Assembly: GCA_029259995.1 (NCBI GenBank)
Contig: JAJDEC010000267.1
Location: 1-12,678, forward strand
Direction of reading: 5' to 3'
Source of the DNA: Phycisphaerae bacterium
Lineage (GTDB): Bacteria > Planctomycetota > Phycisphaerae > UBA1845 > UTPLA1
Length of the DNA stretch: 12,678 bases
In this document: positions 1-6,777 of the stretch, one piece after another
How positions within the stretch are numbered: position 1 is the first letter of the stretch
How the letters are laid out: every line of letters begins with the position of its first letter
Notes under the pieces: generated by a model
The model's input: the letters and a program-made list of their open reading frames with translations, nothing else
The model's database searches: none
What the model was told of the DNA's origin: nothing
Made by a program: the position numbers and the translations under genes

Positions 1-334
1 TCCATATGACTGGAGCACGCCGGACGGGTATCCGACCGACAAGTCCTATTGGGTCGGTGGACTGCTGGAGCGATGGAATTTCGCATTCAGTCTCGCGAAG
101 GGGCAGGTCGGCGGGTTCAGTCTGCCGAGCGCGGCCATGCTTGGTCCCGGTGTGTCCTCGACCGTCGAACAAGTGATCGATCACTGGAACGACGTGTATA
201 TGACGGGGACGATGACTGCGGCAGAGCGTCGGGCGCTGATCGACTATTCGCGCAATGTGCGCGGGGGATCGGCGGCAGGCGATGCGGAGCTGTTCGCGAT
301 GATGCTGACGCTGCCTTCCGGGCAGATGATGTAG
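1..334 (+). CDS. DUF1800 family protein, C-terminal part (5' end outside window)
   Basis: This open frame runs in from the left edge (first full codon at position 2) and ends at a TAG at 332-334, giving about 110 residues of C-terminus. The visible start contains YDWSTPDGYPTDKSYW, followed by LLERWNFAFSL. The PDGYP...YW...LLxRWNxA arrangement is what I recall near the end of DUF1800 proteins, large secreted bacterial proteins of unknown function often encoded beside DUF1501 proteins. The DUF1501 gene starting 10 bases downstream supports this and suggests one operon. The tail ends in short helices and a hydrophobic MMLTLPSGQMM, with no anchor sequence. The family call rests on the tail motif and the neighbour only, because the N-terminal signal and core are not in the window. 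No internal start needs to be invoked. Confidence 0.72.
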   Translation, partial: PYDWSTPDGYPTDKSYWVGGLLERWNFAFSLAKGQVGGFSLPSAAMLGPGVSSTVEQVIDHWNDVYMTGTMTAAERRALIDYSRNVRGGSAAGDAELFAMMLTLPSGQMM

Positions 335-343
335 GGGGCGGAG
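335..343 (+). promoter_or_regulatory. Ribosome binding site for the DUF1501 gene
   Basis: The run GGGGGCGGAG lies between the DUF1800 stop codon and the ATG at 345. The purine-rich GGAG core is very close to the start (about 2 bases), while the upstream GGGGG lies at a more normal distance. The short gap and this site support co-translation of the two genes from one transcript. Confidence 0.4.
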
Positions 344-344
344 T

Positions 345-1634
345 ATGAGTATTGACGGTTCGGGATCGCACGCCTGTGAAGACTATTTCAATGCGGAACG
401 TCGCGCGATGCTGCGTACGGCGGGGCGGCTATGCGCACTGGGCGCGATGTCGGCCCCTGCATGGCTCCCGAAACTGTCGTTTGCGCAGGAAGATGATCCG
501 GGCCGCGATCTGGTGATTCAGGTTTTTCTTCGCGGCGGCGCCGACGGACTGACGATGTGCGTGCCGCACGGCGATGCCGATTACTACACGGCCCGTTCGA
601 CGCTCGCGATTGCGGATCCAACGTCCATGTCCGCGGACAAGGCGATTGATCTTGATGGATTCTTCGGATTACCGCCGGCGCTGGCGGCATTGAAGCCGAT
701 CTACGACGCCGGCGAGCTGGCGATCGTTCATGCGACGGGATTTCCGTTTGTCGATCGTTCTCATTTTGACGCGATGACGCGGATCGAACTGGGGACGGGG
801 AATCTCGCCTCCGTCACGACAGGCTGGCTCGCGCGGCATTTGCTGGCGCGACAGCTGCCCGATGCGGCACGCATCCTGGCGATGTCGCCGATGACGAATA
901 TTCCCTTATCGCTGCAAGGCGCCGCTCAGACTGTCGCGCTTCCGGATGTCGACGCGTATGGCTTCGACGCATCGTGGGATCAGCCTTCGGCGCGGGCGCC
1001 GTTTCTCGATGCGGTTTATTCGGAGGCAGACTCTCTGATCAAGCAGAGTTCCATGGCGATGTTGGATACGCTCAGTCTCGTCGGGTCGTTCCAGTCGGGT
1101 TACGGCGGGCCGTCGCATGGGGCGACGTATCCCAGCGACGACTTCGGCCGTGGCATGGAGACGATTGCGCGCGTTTTCAAGGCAAGCGTCGGATTGGAAG
1201 TCGCGTGCATCGATCTTAATGGCTGGGATCATCACGCCAGCCAGGGGCCGATCTCCGGCGACATGGCCACCAAGATGACGTCGCTCGCGAACGCGCTGGT
1301 TGCGTTCAGAACCGATCTGGATACGGATTTCGACAAAGTGACGATCGTTGTCATGTCCGAATTCGGGCGCCGCGTCGCCCAGAACGGAAGTGCCGGAACC
1401 GATCATGGTACCGGCGGCGCGATGTTCGTGCTGGGCGGAAACGCCAATGGCGGGCAGGTCCACACGACCTGGCCGGGGCTTCATCCTGACAATCTCGCGG
1501 AGAATATTGATCTACCAATCACGATCGATGCGCGGGACGTGCTGGCTGAAGTGCTTCAGAAGCGCGCGGCGGCGACAAATCTTGGTACCGTGTTCCCGGG
1601 TTACTCGCCGACGTTTCACGGCGTCGTCTCCTGA
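345..1634 (+). CDS. DUF1501 domain secreted protein (Tat-type signal)
   Basis: A 429-residue protein of the DUF1501 family, whose function is unknown. The fold is thought to be related to the alkaline phosphatase/sulfatase superfamily, so a metal-dependent hydrolase role is possible but unproven. The N-terminus has a twin arginine at residues 19-20 (AERRAML) before a moderately hydrophobic stretch to about residue 48, consistent with Tat export. Family motifs in order are FLRGGADGL (61-69), NGWDHHASQ (292-300), MSEFGRRVAQNGSAGTDHG (337-355) with DHG as a probable metal or active-site element, then GGAMFVLGG (358-366) and a WPGL (376-379). The length is normal for the family. The ATG at 345 is preferred because it gives the full signal and follows the upstream stop by 10 bases. 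It is probably exported with, and may act alongside, the upstream DUF1800 protein, a pairing seen in many bacteria. Confidence 0.88.
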   Translation: MSIDGSGSHACEDYFNAERRAMLRTAGRLCALGAMSAPAWLPKLSFAQEDDPGRDLVIQVFLRGGADGLTMCVPHGDADYYTARSTLAIADPTSMSADKAIDLDGFFGLPPALAALKPIYDAGELAIVHATGFPFVDRSHFDAMTRIELGTGNLASVTTGWLARHLLARQLPDAARILAMSPMTNIPLSLQGAAQTVALPDVDAYGFDASWDQPSARAPFLDAVYSEADSLIKQSSMAMLDTLSLVGSFQSGYGGPSHGATYPSDDFGRGMETIARVFKASVGLEVACIDLNGWDHHASQGPISGDMATKMTSLANALVAFRTDLDTDFDKVTIVVMSEFGRRVAQNGSAGTDHGTGGAMFVLGGNANGGQVHTTWPGLHPDNLAENIDLPITIDARDVLAEVLQKRAAATNLGTVFPGYSPTFHGVVS

Positions 1635-1753
1635 TACGGCGATTCTCACGTCGGTCGCGGGGCGCTTCGAATTTTCGCACTTGCCGTTCATGGCCGTGCA
1701 AGGCACCATCGTGGAATTCGATGTTTCACGTTGAGCATTGACACGACGAGAAT
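1635..1753. other. Intergenic region with an imperfect hairpin
   Basis: This 119-base gap separates the DUF1501 stop from the glycosyltransferase start. An imperfect hairpin can be drawn at 1677-1699 (GCAC/GTGC outer pairs and GCC/GGC inner pairs with a small internal loop), but no T-tract follows on the + strand, so it is not called a terminator. No convincing promoter was found. The TTGACA at 1738-1743 is only 10 bases from the next start codon. Confidence 0.3.
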
Positions 1754-3229
1754 GTGCCCGCGGTCGCGTCGGCGGCCGGCAATTGTGCGAAGTCCTCTGC
1801 CTTGGCGACACTTCAATCCAGATCCTGGCGACAGTTTCGAGCCGGGCTGATCGCAGCCGACGCGCTCGCCATCATTCTTGCATATATCTTCACGGATTTT
1901 GTGCGATGCTGGCTCTATTTGAGAACGGACTGGCCCGAACTCCTTTCCGACGGTGACAGCAGTGTCCGTATGCACATGAAGGTGCTCGTGTTCCTGCCGT
2001 TTGCATGGCCGTTGATACTGCATCGCGTGGATTGGTACGTCCGGCGCTGGCAGACGTGGGCGGCGTCCGCAAAATCGGCCGCGATCGCCGGCGTCCTGCT
2101 GGCCCTGCTCGTCTCGGCGATCGCCCTTTTGCTGGAACGGGATCGATATCCGCGGATGCAGATCGGACTGCTCGCCGTCATCGCGCCTGCGACCTCGTTG
2201 GCCGTCAGAGGTATAACCGCATTGGTTGCATTGCGAGCGGGCGTGCGACGGAATCGGCGCGTGCTGATTGTCGGCACAGGGCGTGATTCAGTACGCCTGA
2301 GACGATTGGCGTCGATCTCAATGGTCGGCAGGCCGCATATTCTCGGACACTTGCGTGCTCCGTGGGAATCCGAACCGCCGGCGCCGTCAGTCGTGGTGCT
2401 GGGCGGAATGGAGCGGCTGGGTTCGGCGCTGGATGATGATTTCGTGGATGAAGTTCTCTTTTCCGCGCCGCTGGATCGATTGTCGGAGATCCTGCCCTTC
2501 GTCAGGCAATGCGAGGAAGTCGGCGTGCCGGCGGGAATACAGGCGGAGTCATTTGCATGTTTCAGTATGCCGGAAATCGTCGACATGCATGGTCTACCGA
2601 TGCTCGCCTACGCCCCGGCGCGACATTCGCCGGAGGCCCTGGCTTTCAAACGGGCCCTCGATATCGCAGTTGCCATTGTCGGAATCCTGATCACGGGGCC
2701 GATAATGTTGATATGCGCGGTTGTGATCCGACTGACTTCAGGTGCGCCAATCCTGTTCCATCAGCCCAGAAGCGGGCTCAATGGTCGCAGGTTCGTCATG
2801 TACAAGTTTCGCACGATGGAAGAGGGCGCCGAGCGGAAGCAGGCGGAAATTGCGCATCTCAACGAATCGGACGGGCCGGTCTTCAAAGTGCTCGACGATC
2901 CGCGCGTGACGCGAATCGGGCGATTCCTGCGCCGCTGGAGTCTGGACGAGTTGCCGCAGCTCTTCAACGTGTTGAAGGGAGACATGGCGATCGTCGGTCC
3001 ACGACCGCCGATTCCGGCCGAAGTCGCCAGATACGATCGATGGCAACGCCGTCGGCTCAGCATGCGACCGGGCCTGACGTGCCTCTGGCAAATCAAGGGA
3101 AGACATCTGATCGGATTCGAAGAGTGGATGCGTCTGGATCTGTATTACATCGATCACTGGTCTTTGGCGCTGGATTTTCGGATCCTGTGCCGAACCATAC
3201 CGACGGTCCTCGGCGGAACCGGGGCGTAG
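1754..3229 (+). CDS. Polyprenyl glycosylphosphotransferase (exopolysaccharide/O-antigen priming sugar transferase)
   Basis: A 491-residue membrane enzyme that transfers a sugar-1-phosphate from a nucleotide sugar onto undecaprenyl phosphate, the first step in building a surface polysaccharide unit. The N-terminal half has hydrophobic segments near 31-50, 77-92, 107-127 and 138-160, then a Rossmann-like region starting with VLIVGTGRDS (170-179), as in the CoA-binding-like domain of this family. The catalytic sugar transferase domain covers about 297-485: KRALD (299-303), a membrane helix (about 302-325), QPRSGLNGRRF (337-347), YKFRTM (350-355), DPRVTRIGRFLRRWSLDELP (382-401) with the key Asp-Glu pair at 398-399, GPRPP (415-419) and MRPGLTCLWQIKGR (437-450). 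The start is GTG at 1754; an in-frame TTG at 1802 is an alternative. The sugar specificity cannot be read from sequence. No polymerase, flippase or other glycosyltransferase lies in the window. Confidence 0.92.
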   Translation: MPAVASAAGNCAKSSALATLQSRSWRQFRAGLIAADALAIILAYIFTDFVRCWLYLRTDWPELLSDGDSSVRMHMKVLVFLPFAWPLILHRVDWYVRRWQTWAASAKSAAIAGVLLALLVSAIALLLERDRYPRMQIGLLAVIAPATSLAVRGITALVALRAGVRRNRRVLIVGTGRDSVRLRRLASISMVGRPHILGHLRAPWESEPPAPSVVVLGGMERLGSALDDDFVDEVLFSAPLDRLSEILPFVRQCEEVGVPAGIQAESFACFSMPEIVDMHGLPMLAYAPARHSPEALAFKRALDIAVAIVGILITGPIMLICAVVIRLTSGAPILFHQPRSGLNGRRFVMYKFRTMEEGAERKQAEIAHLNESDGPVFKVLDDPRVTRIGRFLRRWSLDELPQLFNVLKGDMAIVGPRPPIPAEVARYDRWQRRRLSMRPGLTCLWQIKGRHLIGFEEWMRLDLYYIDHWSLALDFRILCRTIPTVLGGTGA

Positions 3230-3386
3230 ACGTCGCAAATTCGGGCATCGAACAGGAATGTCGACAGTCGTTCGCCGGGACGGTCTCCCGAGTGGCAATG
3301 GTTGTGAAAACTGAGTACTATCTGGGCGATGCCTCGGGGGAAAGAGGCTTAAAGCGACAGAGTTTCAACACTGAGGAAATCGCCGT

Positions 3387-4421
3387 ATGAGAGGCGCCGT
3401 GAACTTATTTGCGCTGAGTTGCCTGTTCCTGGGCGGCACATCCGTCGCAATCGCTGACGATAGTGACGCATCGACGCCTGAACTGCCGTTGGCGTCGCGC
3501 GTGCGCGCTGTGCTGCGAACGGATCGGACGACGATCGGCGCCGGCGGCCCCGTGATGGTCGAGTTCGTCCTGCAGAATCTCACCAGCGAGCCGGTCGAAT
3601 TGCGCGTCCCGGGCGCGTTGGCCAGCAAAGAGCCATCGGACTATGGCATGGGCCTTCCGCTGGAGCACGTCTTCTCTGGCGCACGGTTTCGAGCGCTTGA
3701 AGTCGCGGCGGAATTGAACCCCCAACTCGGCGATCGCGTTGTGCGAAAACCGCAGTATCCCGTGCCGAGAGTCAAACTGGCGCCCTTCGGTACGATCGGA
3801 CTGCGATTCGACGTGACGAGATTCTATCCCGCGCTGCATCAGGCGGGCACTTACGTCCTCAATTGGCGCCCCTATGGCGGCGAACTTGAGACGGGACCGT
3901 TGACGATCCAGGTCATGTCCTTCAAGGAAGCCGTGATCGACACGGACCTGGGCCGAATGCGGATGCAGCTGTATTACGACAAGGCGCCCGCCACTGTCGA
4001 GAACTTCATCCAGCTGGTCGATGAGCGTTTCTTCAACAATCGCATGATCCATACTGTTGTTCCGGGCAACTTTCTCCTGACGGGATGTCCCAACGACGAC
4101 GGCACGGGAAAACGCAAAGACGGCAAGACACTGCCGCCGGAATTCAACGACGCCGCCTTCATGACTGGAACCGTGGCGATGGCGCTGATTGACGGCAATC
4201 CCGAGTCCGCCAGTTCACAATTCTTCATTCTGTTGAACGATATTCCGCAGTGGACGGGCAAGTACACGGCGTTCGGCCGAATCGTTGGCCCCGAGTCGCT
4301 GGCTGTTTTGGGGCGGATTGGCTCGACCAATGTTGACGAAAGTCAGCGGCCCCGACAGCCGATACGGATTCGCAGCATCACGATGGTGACGCCGACATCC
4401 GTTGCCCGCGCGACGCCCTGA
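3387..4421 (+). CDS. Secreted cyclophilin-type peptidyl-prolyl isomerase with N-terminal beta domain
   Basis: A 344-residue exported protein. Residues 1-23 look like a signal peptide with cleavage after AIA (21-23). Residues about 38-177 form a beta-rich region (VMVEFVLQNLTSEPVELRVPG, 57-76, split by loops; later GTYVLNWRPYGG, 154-165) resembling an Ig-like domain seen in secreted planctomycete proteins. The cyclophilin domain spans about 180-335: VIDTDLGRMRMQLYYDKAP, a GTVAMA motif (261-266), SSQFFI (276-281, F280 equivalent to Phe113 of human CypA), W289 (Trp121 equivalent) and KYTAFGRIVG (292-301). Such domains catalyse cis-trans isomerisation at proline during folding in the periplasm. 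Oddly, the normally near-invariant FHRxxPGF motif reads IHTVVPGNF (221-229), so the catalytic arginine is a threonine (T223), and the conserved glutamine also appears replaced (T232). GAGG at 3373-3376 supports the ATG at 3387. It is not closely coupled to either neighbour. Confidence 0.87.
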   Translation: MRGAVNLFALSCLFLGGTSVAIADDSDASTPELPLASRVRAVLRTDRTTIGAGGPVMVEFVLQNLTSEPVELRVPGALASKEPSDYGMGLPLEHVFSGARFRALEVAAELNPQLGDRVVRKPQYPVPRVKLAPFGTIGLRFDVTRFYPALHQAGTYVLNWRPYGGELETGPLTIQVMSFKEAVIDTDLGRMRMQLYYDKAPATVENFIQLVDERFFNNRMIHTVVPGNFLLTGCPNDDGTGKRKDGKTLPPEFNDAAFMTGTVAMALIDGNPESASSQFFILLNDIPQWTGKYTAFGRIVGPESLAVLGRIGSTNVDESQRPRQPIRIRSITMVTPTSVARATP

Positions 4422-4538
4422 TCTCGCGTCCTCAAACCCATCTCGCACTCTTTGGCATCACCCAGGCAATGATGTGTTGCGTCGGGGCCTATCCGCATGG
4501 CCGGCGCGCTAGGATTGCTTAGCTTGCTTCGTCCCGAA

Positions 4539-4551
4539 GTATCGCCGATAC
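4539..4551. promoter_or_regulatory. Perfect 13-bp palindrome upstream of the MlaA-hydrolase gene (possible operator)
   Basis: GTATCGCCGATAC is a perfect inverted repeat (arms GTATCG and CGATAC, one central base) whose last base is 19 bases before the ATG at 4571. Its size and position would suit a dimeric regulator, or a small hairpin in the leader. No matching second copy and no convincing promoter boxes were seen around it, so a regulatory role is a guess. Confidence 0.3.
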
Positions 4552-4570
4552 GATTGAAGGGCATCAGCGG

Positions 4571-6550
4571 ATGTTCATGCGCAATGGGGCGTTGGCGGAT
4601 AGAGGTGCAGGTTTCTTGCGAAGTGCAACCCGTTATCAATTTCGAATGGTTCCAGGCCGGATCGTGATGCAATGCGTCGTGGCCGTGTCGTTGATCACGT
4701 GCGCCGGCTGCACGATTCCCGTGGAGCGGCATGATTGGTCAACCTACGACGGACCGGGGGCGAGGCACTTTCAGGAACCCCAGTATCAGTTGCCGTTTTA
4801 CGAAGATCCGCTTGAGCCCGTGAATCGAATCGCGCTCGGATTGAATTCCGCGATCGTTGTCGGGATCGCAGAGCCCGTTTCGTCTGGCTGGCGGCAACTG
4901 GTTCCGCAGGAGGCCCGGACCCATCTGGTTCAGGCTGCCAAGAACCTGGAGTACCCGCGGCGAGGCCTGAACCATCTCCTTCAGGGCGACACGGAGAAGG
5001 CCGCGAGCGAAACGCAGCGTTTCGCGATCAACAGCACGGCCGGCATTGTCGGGTTGAAGGATGTTGCTGTTGAGAAGGGCATTCGGCCTTCGAACACAGA
5101 CACGGGGATGACGCTCAAAAAATGGGGCTGGAACGAGAGTGCGTATCTCGCCCTGCCGCTGGGCACGCCCGGAACAACACGCGACGTCGTCGGCGGCGTC
5201 GGCGATCTGTTTCTCGATCCGACTTACTACTTCTTCCCGGCCGCGCCGATCAAGGGATTCATCCAGGCGGCGGAGCGCATGGACGGCATCGAGCGATTCA
5301 TCACGACGAATCAGGATCCATACGAGCCGATGCGGCGACTGTACATGGCGAGTCGCGAAGTGGTCGACATCGCGCCGATGGATTCCGGCGCGGAAGGCAC
5401 GGCGACGCAGACGATGGCGTATGCGATGCTGTCGCCGCGCGATCCGGGCTTCGATCTGAAGGGCAGGACGCGGCAAGTTCGATTGAACGATGGTAAGCGC
5501 CGGTTGCCCTATGACGTCTGGATGCAGGACGTGCCGGCGCCGATCGTGATCCTGCTCCCCGGCTTCGGTGGTCATCGCGAGTCCTATCAGAACATGGCGA
5601 TCGCCGAGATGTTCTACGATGCGGGCTGCTCCGTGGCCACGATCAGCAGCGCTGCGAATTTTGAGTTCATGCGACGCGCGGCCACGGCCAGGCTGCCGGG
5701 ATTCGCACCGCGGGATGCGGAGGATGTGCAGCGCGCCTTGTCGGCAGTCACGCGCGATCTCGAAACCGAGTATGGCGATCGCATCACGAAGCGGGCGCTG
5801 GTCGGTACGTCGTTCGGCGGCGGTCATGCCTTATTCATTGCCGCGCGAGGGCCGGCGTTGAAGTGGCGGGACTTTGACGCCTATCTGGCCATCTGTCCGC
5901 CGATTCGATTTGCCCATGCGGCGAACGCGTTGGATGGTTACTTCAACATGCCGCTCCAGATTTCCGAGGATCTGCGGGATGCATGGGCCATCGGCGCGAT
6001 ACAGAAAGCGGCGCGCCTAGCCCAGGGCGGATCGGCAGTACGCAGTCCCGTCGAGATCAGCGAAAACGAGGCGGCGTTTCTTGTCGGCCTGAGCTATCGG
6101 CTCGCGCTGCACGATCTGATCTGGGTCAGTCGCGAGCAATACGACGCCAACGTCTTACGGACGGATTGGAACGACTTACAGCGGGCGTCGGCGTCTCAGG
6201 AGATCCTTGATTACTCCCTGATGAAGTATGCGTACGGGTTTCTGTTGCCGGAAATGAAGGGCGGTTCAGCGGACGCGCGCGACGCGGCTTCGCTGTTTGC
6301 GCGATGCGATGTGCGCATGCTCGAAGGACGTTTGCGATCGAAGGCGAACGTCGGCGTGGCCTTCAACGACAACGACTTCCTGCTGGCGACCGGCGATGCG
6401 GCGTGGTTGAAAAGCACATTCGGTTCGGATCGCCTGGCGATCAGTCCGAACGGCGGTCATCTCGGGAATCTGGGCGACGACGCATGGCGCGGCGAGATCG
6501 TTGCGTTGCTCGAACGCTTGCTCGGGAATTCCGCATCGGACATCAACTGA
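4571..6550 (+). CDS. mlaA: MlaA/VacJ lipoprotein fused to a C-terminal alpha/beta serine hydrolase
   Basis: A 659-residue fusion. Residues about 30-47 are a signal ending in LITCAGC. The cysteine C47 is the likely lipidation site, although the -3 position is Cys, not the usual Leu, so the lipobox is imperfect. Residues 78-268 are a full MlaA domain: DPLEPVNR (79-86), GWRQLVPQEAR (106-116), NHLLQGD (134-140), RFAINSTAGIVGLKDVA (150-166), YLALPLGTPGTTRD (192-205) and DPYEPMRRLY (249-258). MlaA sits in the outer membrane and removes misplaced phospholipids from the outer leaflet. Residues about 285-655 are an alpha/beta hydrolase: LLPGFGGH (328-335, oxyanion loop), VGTSFGGGHA (411-420, nucleophile S414 in GxSxG), FNDNDFLL (598-605, candidate acids D600 or D602) and NGGH (627-630, candidate catalytic H630). 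Ordinary MlaA proteins are about 250 residues. GAAGGG at 4556-4561 supports the ATG at 4571; M26 (4646) would give a shorter leader. Confidence 0.88.
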   Translation: MFMRNGALADRGAGFLRSATRYQFRMVPGRIVMQCVVAVSLITCAGCTIPVERHDWSTYDGPGARHFQEPQYQLPFYEDPLEPVNRIALGLNSAIVVGIAEPVSSGWRQLVPQEARTHLVQAAKNLEYPRRGLNHLLQGDTEKAASETQRFAINSTAGIVGLKDVAVEKGIRPSNTDTGMTLKKWGWNESAYLALPLGTPGTTRDVVGGVGDLFLDPTYYFFPAAPIKGFIQAAERMDGIERFITTNQDPYEPMRRLYMASREVVDIAPMDSGAEGTATQTMAYAMLSPRDPGFDLKGRTRQVRLNDGKRRLPYDVWMQDVPAPIVILLPGFGGHRESYQNMAIAEMFYDAGCSVATISSAANFEFMRRAATARLPGFAPRDAEDVQRALSAVTRDLETEYGDRITKRALVGTSFGGGHALFIAARGPALKWRDFDAYLAICPPIRFAHAANALDGYFNMPLQISEDLRDAWAIGAIQKAARLAQGGSAVRSPVEISENEAAFLVGLSYRLALHDLIWVSREQYDANVLRTDWNDLQRASASQEILDYSLMKYAYGFLLPEMKGGSADARDAASLFARCDVRMLEGRLRSKANVGVAFNDNDFLLATGDAAWLKSTFGSDRLAISPNGGHLGNLGDDAWRGEIVALLERLLGNSASDIN

Positions 6551-6623
6551 AGATATCCGCCTGGAATGCACCGACGCGGCCGCGGGGCGTGTGTAAATTG
6601 TTGGATTAACTCCGCGGCTGAAG

Positions 6624-6646
6624 CACTGGGTGGCAAGCACCCAGTG
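6624..6646. repeat. Perfect 9-bp inverted repeat (hairpin) abutting the tandem array
   Basis: CACTGGGTG (6624-6632) and CACCCAGTG (6638-6646) are exact reverse complements separated by the loop GCAAG. The right arm runs directly into the first GTGGCAC of the 32-bp array. A stem this stable between two convergent genes could act as a bidirectional transcription barrier or mRNA 3'-end protector, but there is no T-tract for a classical intrinsic terminator. The neighbouring array units keep the GCAAG-C and GTGGCAC parts without the full symmetry. Confidence 0.75.
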
Positions 6647-6746
6647 GCACGAATGCGTCGAATGGCAAGCACTCTGTGGCACGAATGCGTCGAATGGCAA
6701 GCGCCCGGTGGCACGATTGCGTCGAATGGTCAGCGCCAAGTGGCAC
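6644..6746. repeat. 32-bp tandem repeat, three full units plus a partial fourth
   Basis: Units start at 6644, 6676 and 6708, and a fourth begins at 6740 and decays after about 10 bases. Each full unit opens with GTGGCACGA, continues TGCGTCGAATGG, then ends in CAGC or AAGC plus a variable GC-rich tail. Units 1 and 2 are identical except in the last few bases; unit 3 carries a few substitutions. Within each unit CGAATG nearly repeats at 9-base spacing. The period of 32 is not a multiple of 3, so the frame shifts between units, which argues against coding. The units are contiguous, without spacers, so this is not a CRISPR array. Confidence 0.85.
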
Positions 6747-6777
6747 GAGCGCGCTGGATGTTTGGTGGAGAACCAAT

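Larger units (their letters stand above)
6551..6777. other. Intergenic region between convergent genes, mostly repeats
   Basis: This 227-base gap lies between the stop codons of the MlaA-hydrolase gene and carB. Its first 70 bases show nothing recognisable. From about 6624 it holds a strong hairpin and a 32-bp tandem repeat (separate entries). A weaker 5-bp stem, TTGGT/ACCAA with loop GGAGA (6762-6776), lies next to the carB stop and could help end either transcript, but neither side has a clear T-tract. Short open frames across the repeat have low-complexity translations and are not considered genes. Confidence 0.7.

Noticed and set aside
1738..1743. TTGACA as a -35 box for the sugar transferase
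   Set aside because: It is only 10 bases before the start codon, with no -10 box at a workable distance.
3293..3321. TGGCAA...TACTAT as a promoter for the cyclophilin gene, plus a 5-bp GCCTC/GAGGC stem at 3331-3348
   Set aside because: The -35 matches only three of six bases and the stem is short; it is suggestive but below what I would annotate.
4739..5827. 362-residue open frame on the - strand
   Set aside because: It is the reverse shadow of the MlaA-hydrolase gene, rich in Arg/His/Pro with no recognisable motif, typical of long antisense frames in G+C-rich DNA.
6644..6746. CRISPR array
   Set aside because: The 32-bp units are contiguous with no unique spacers and no cas genes are present.
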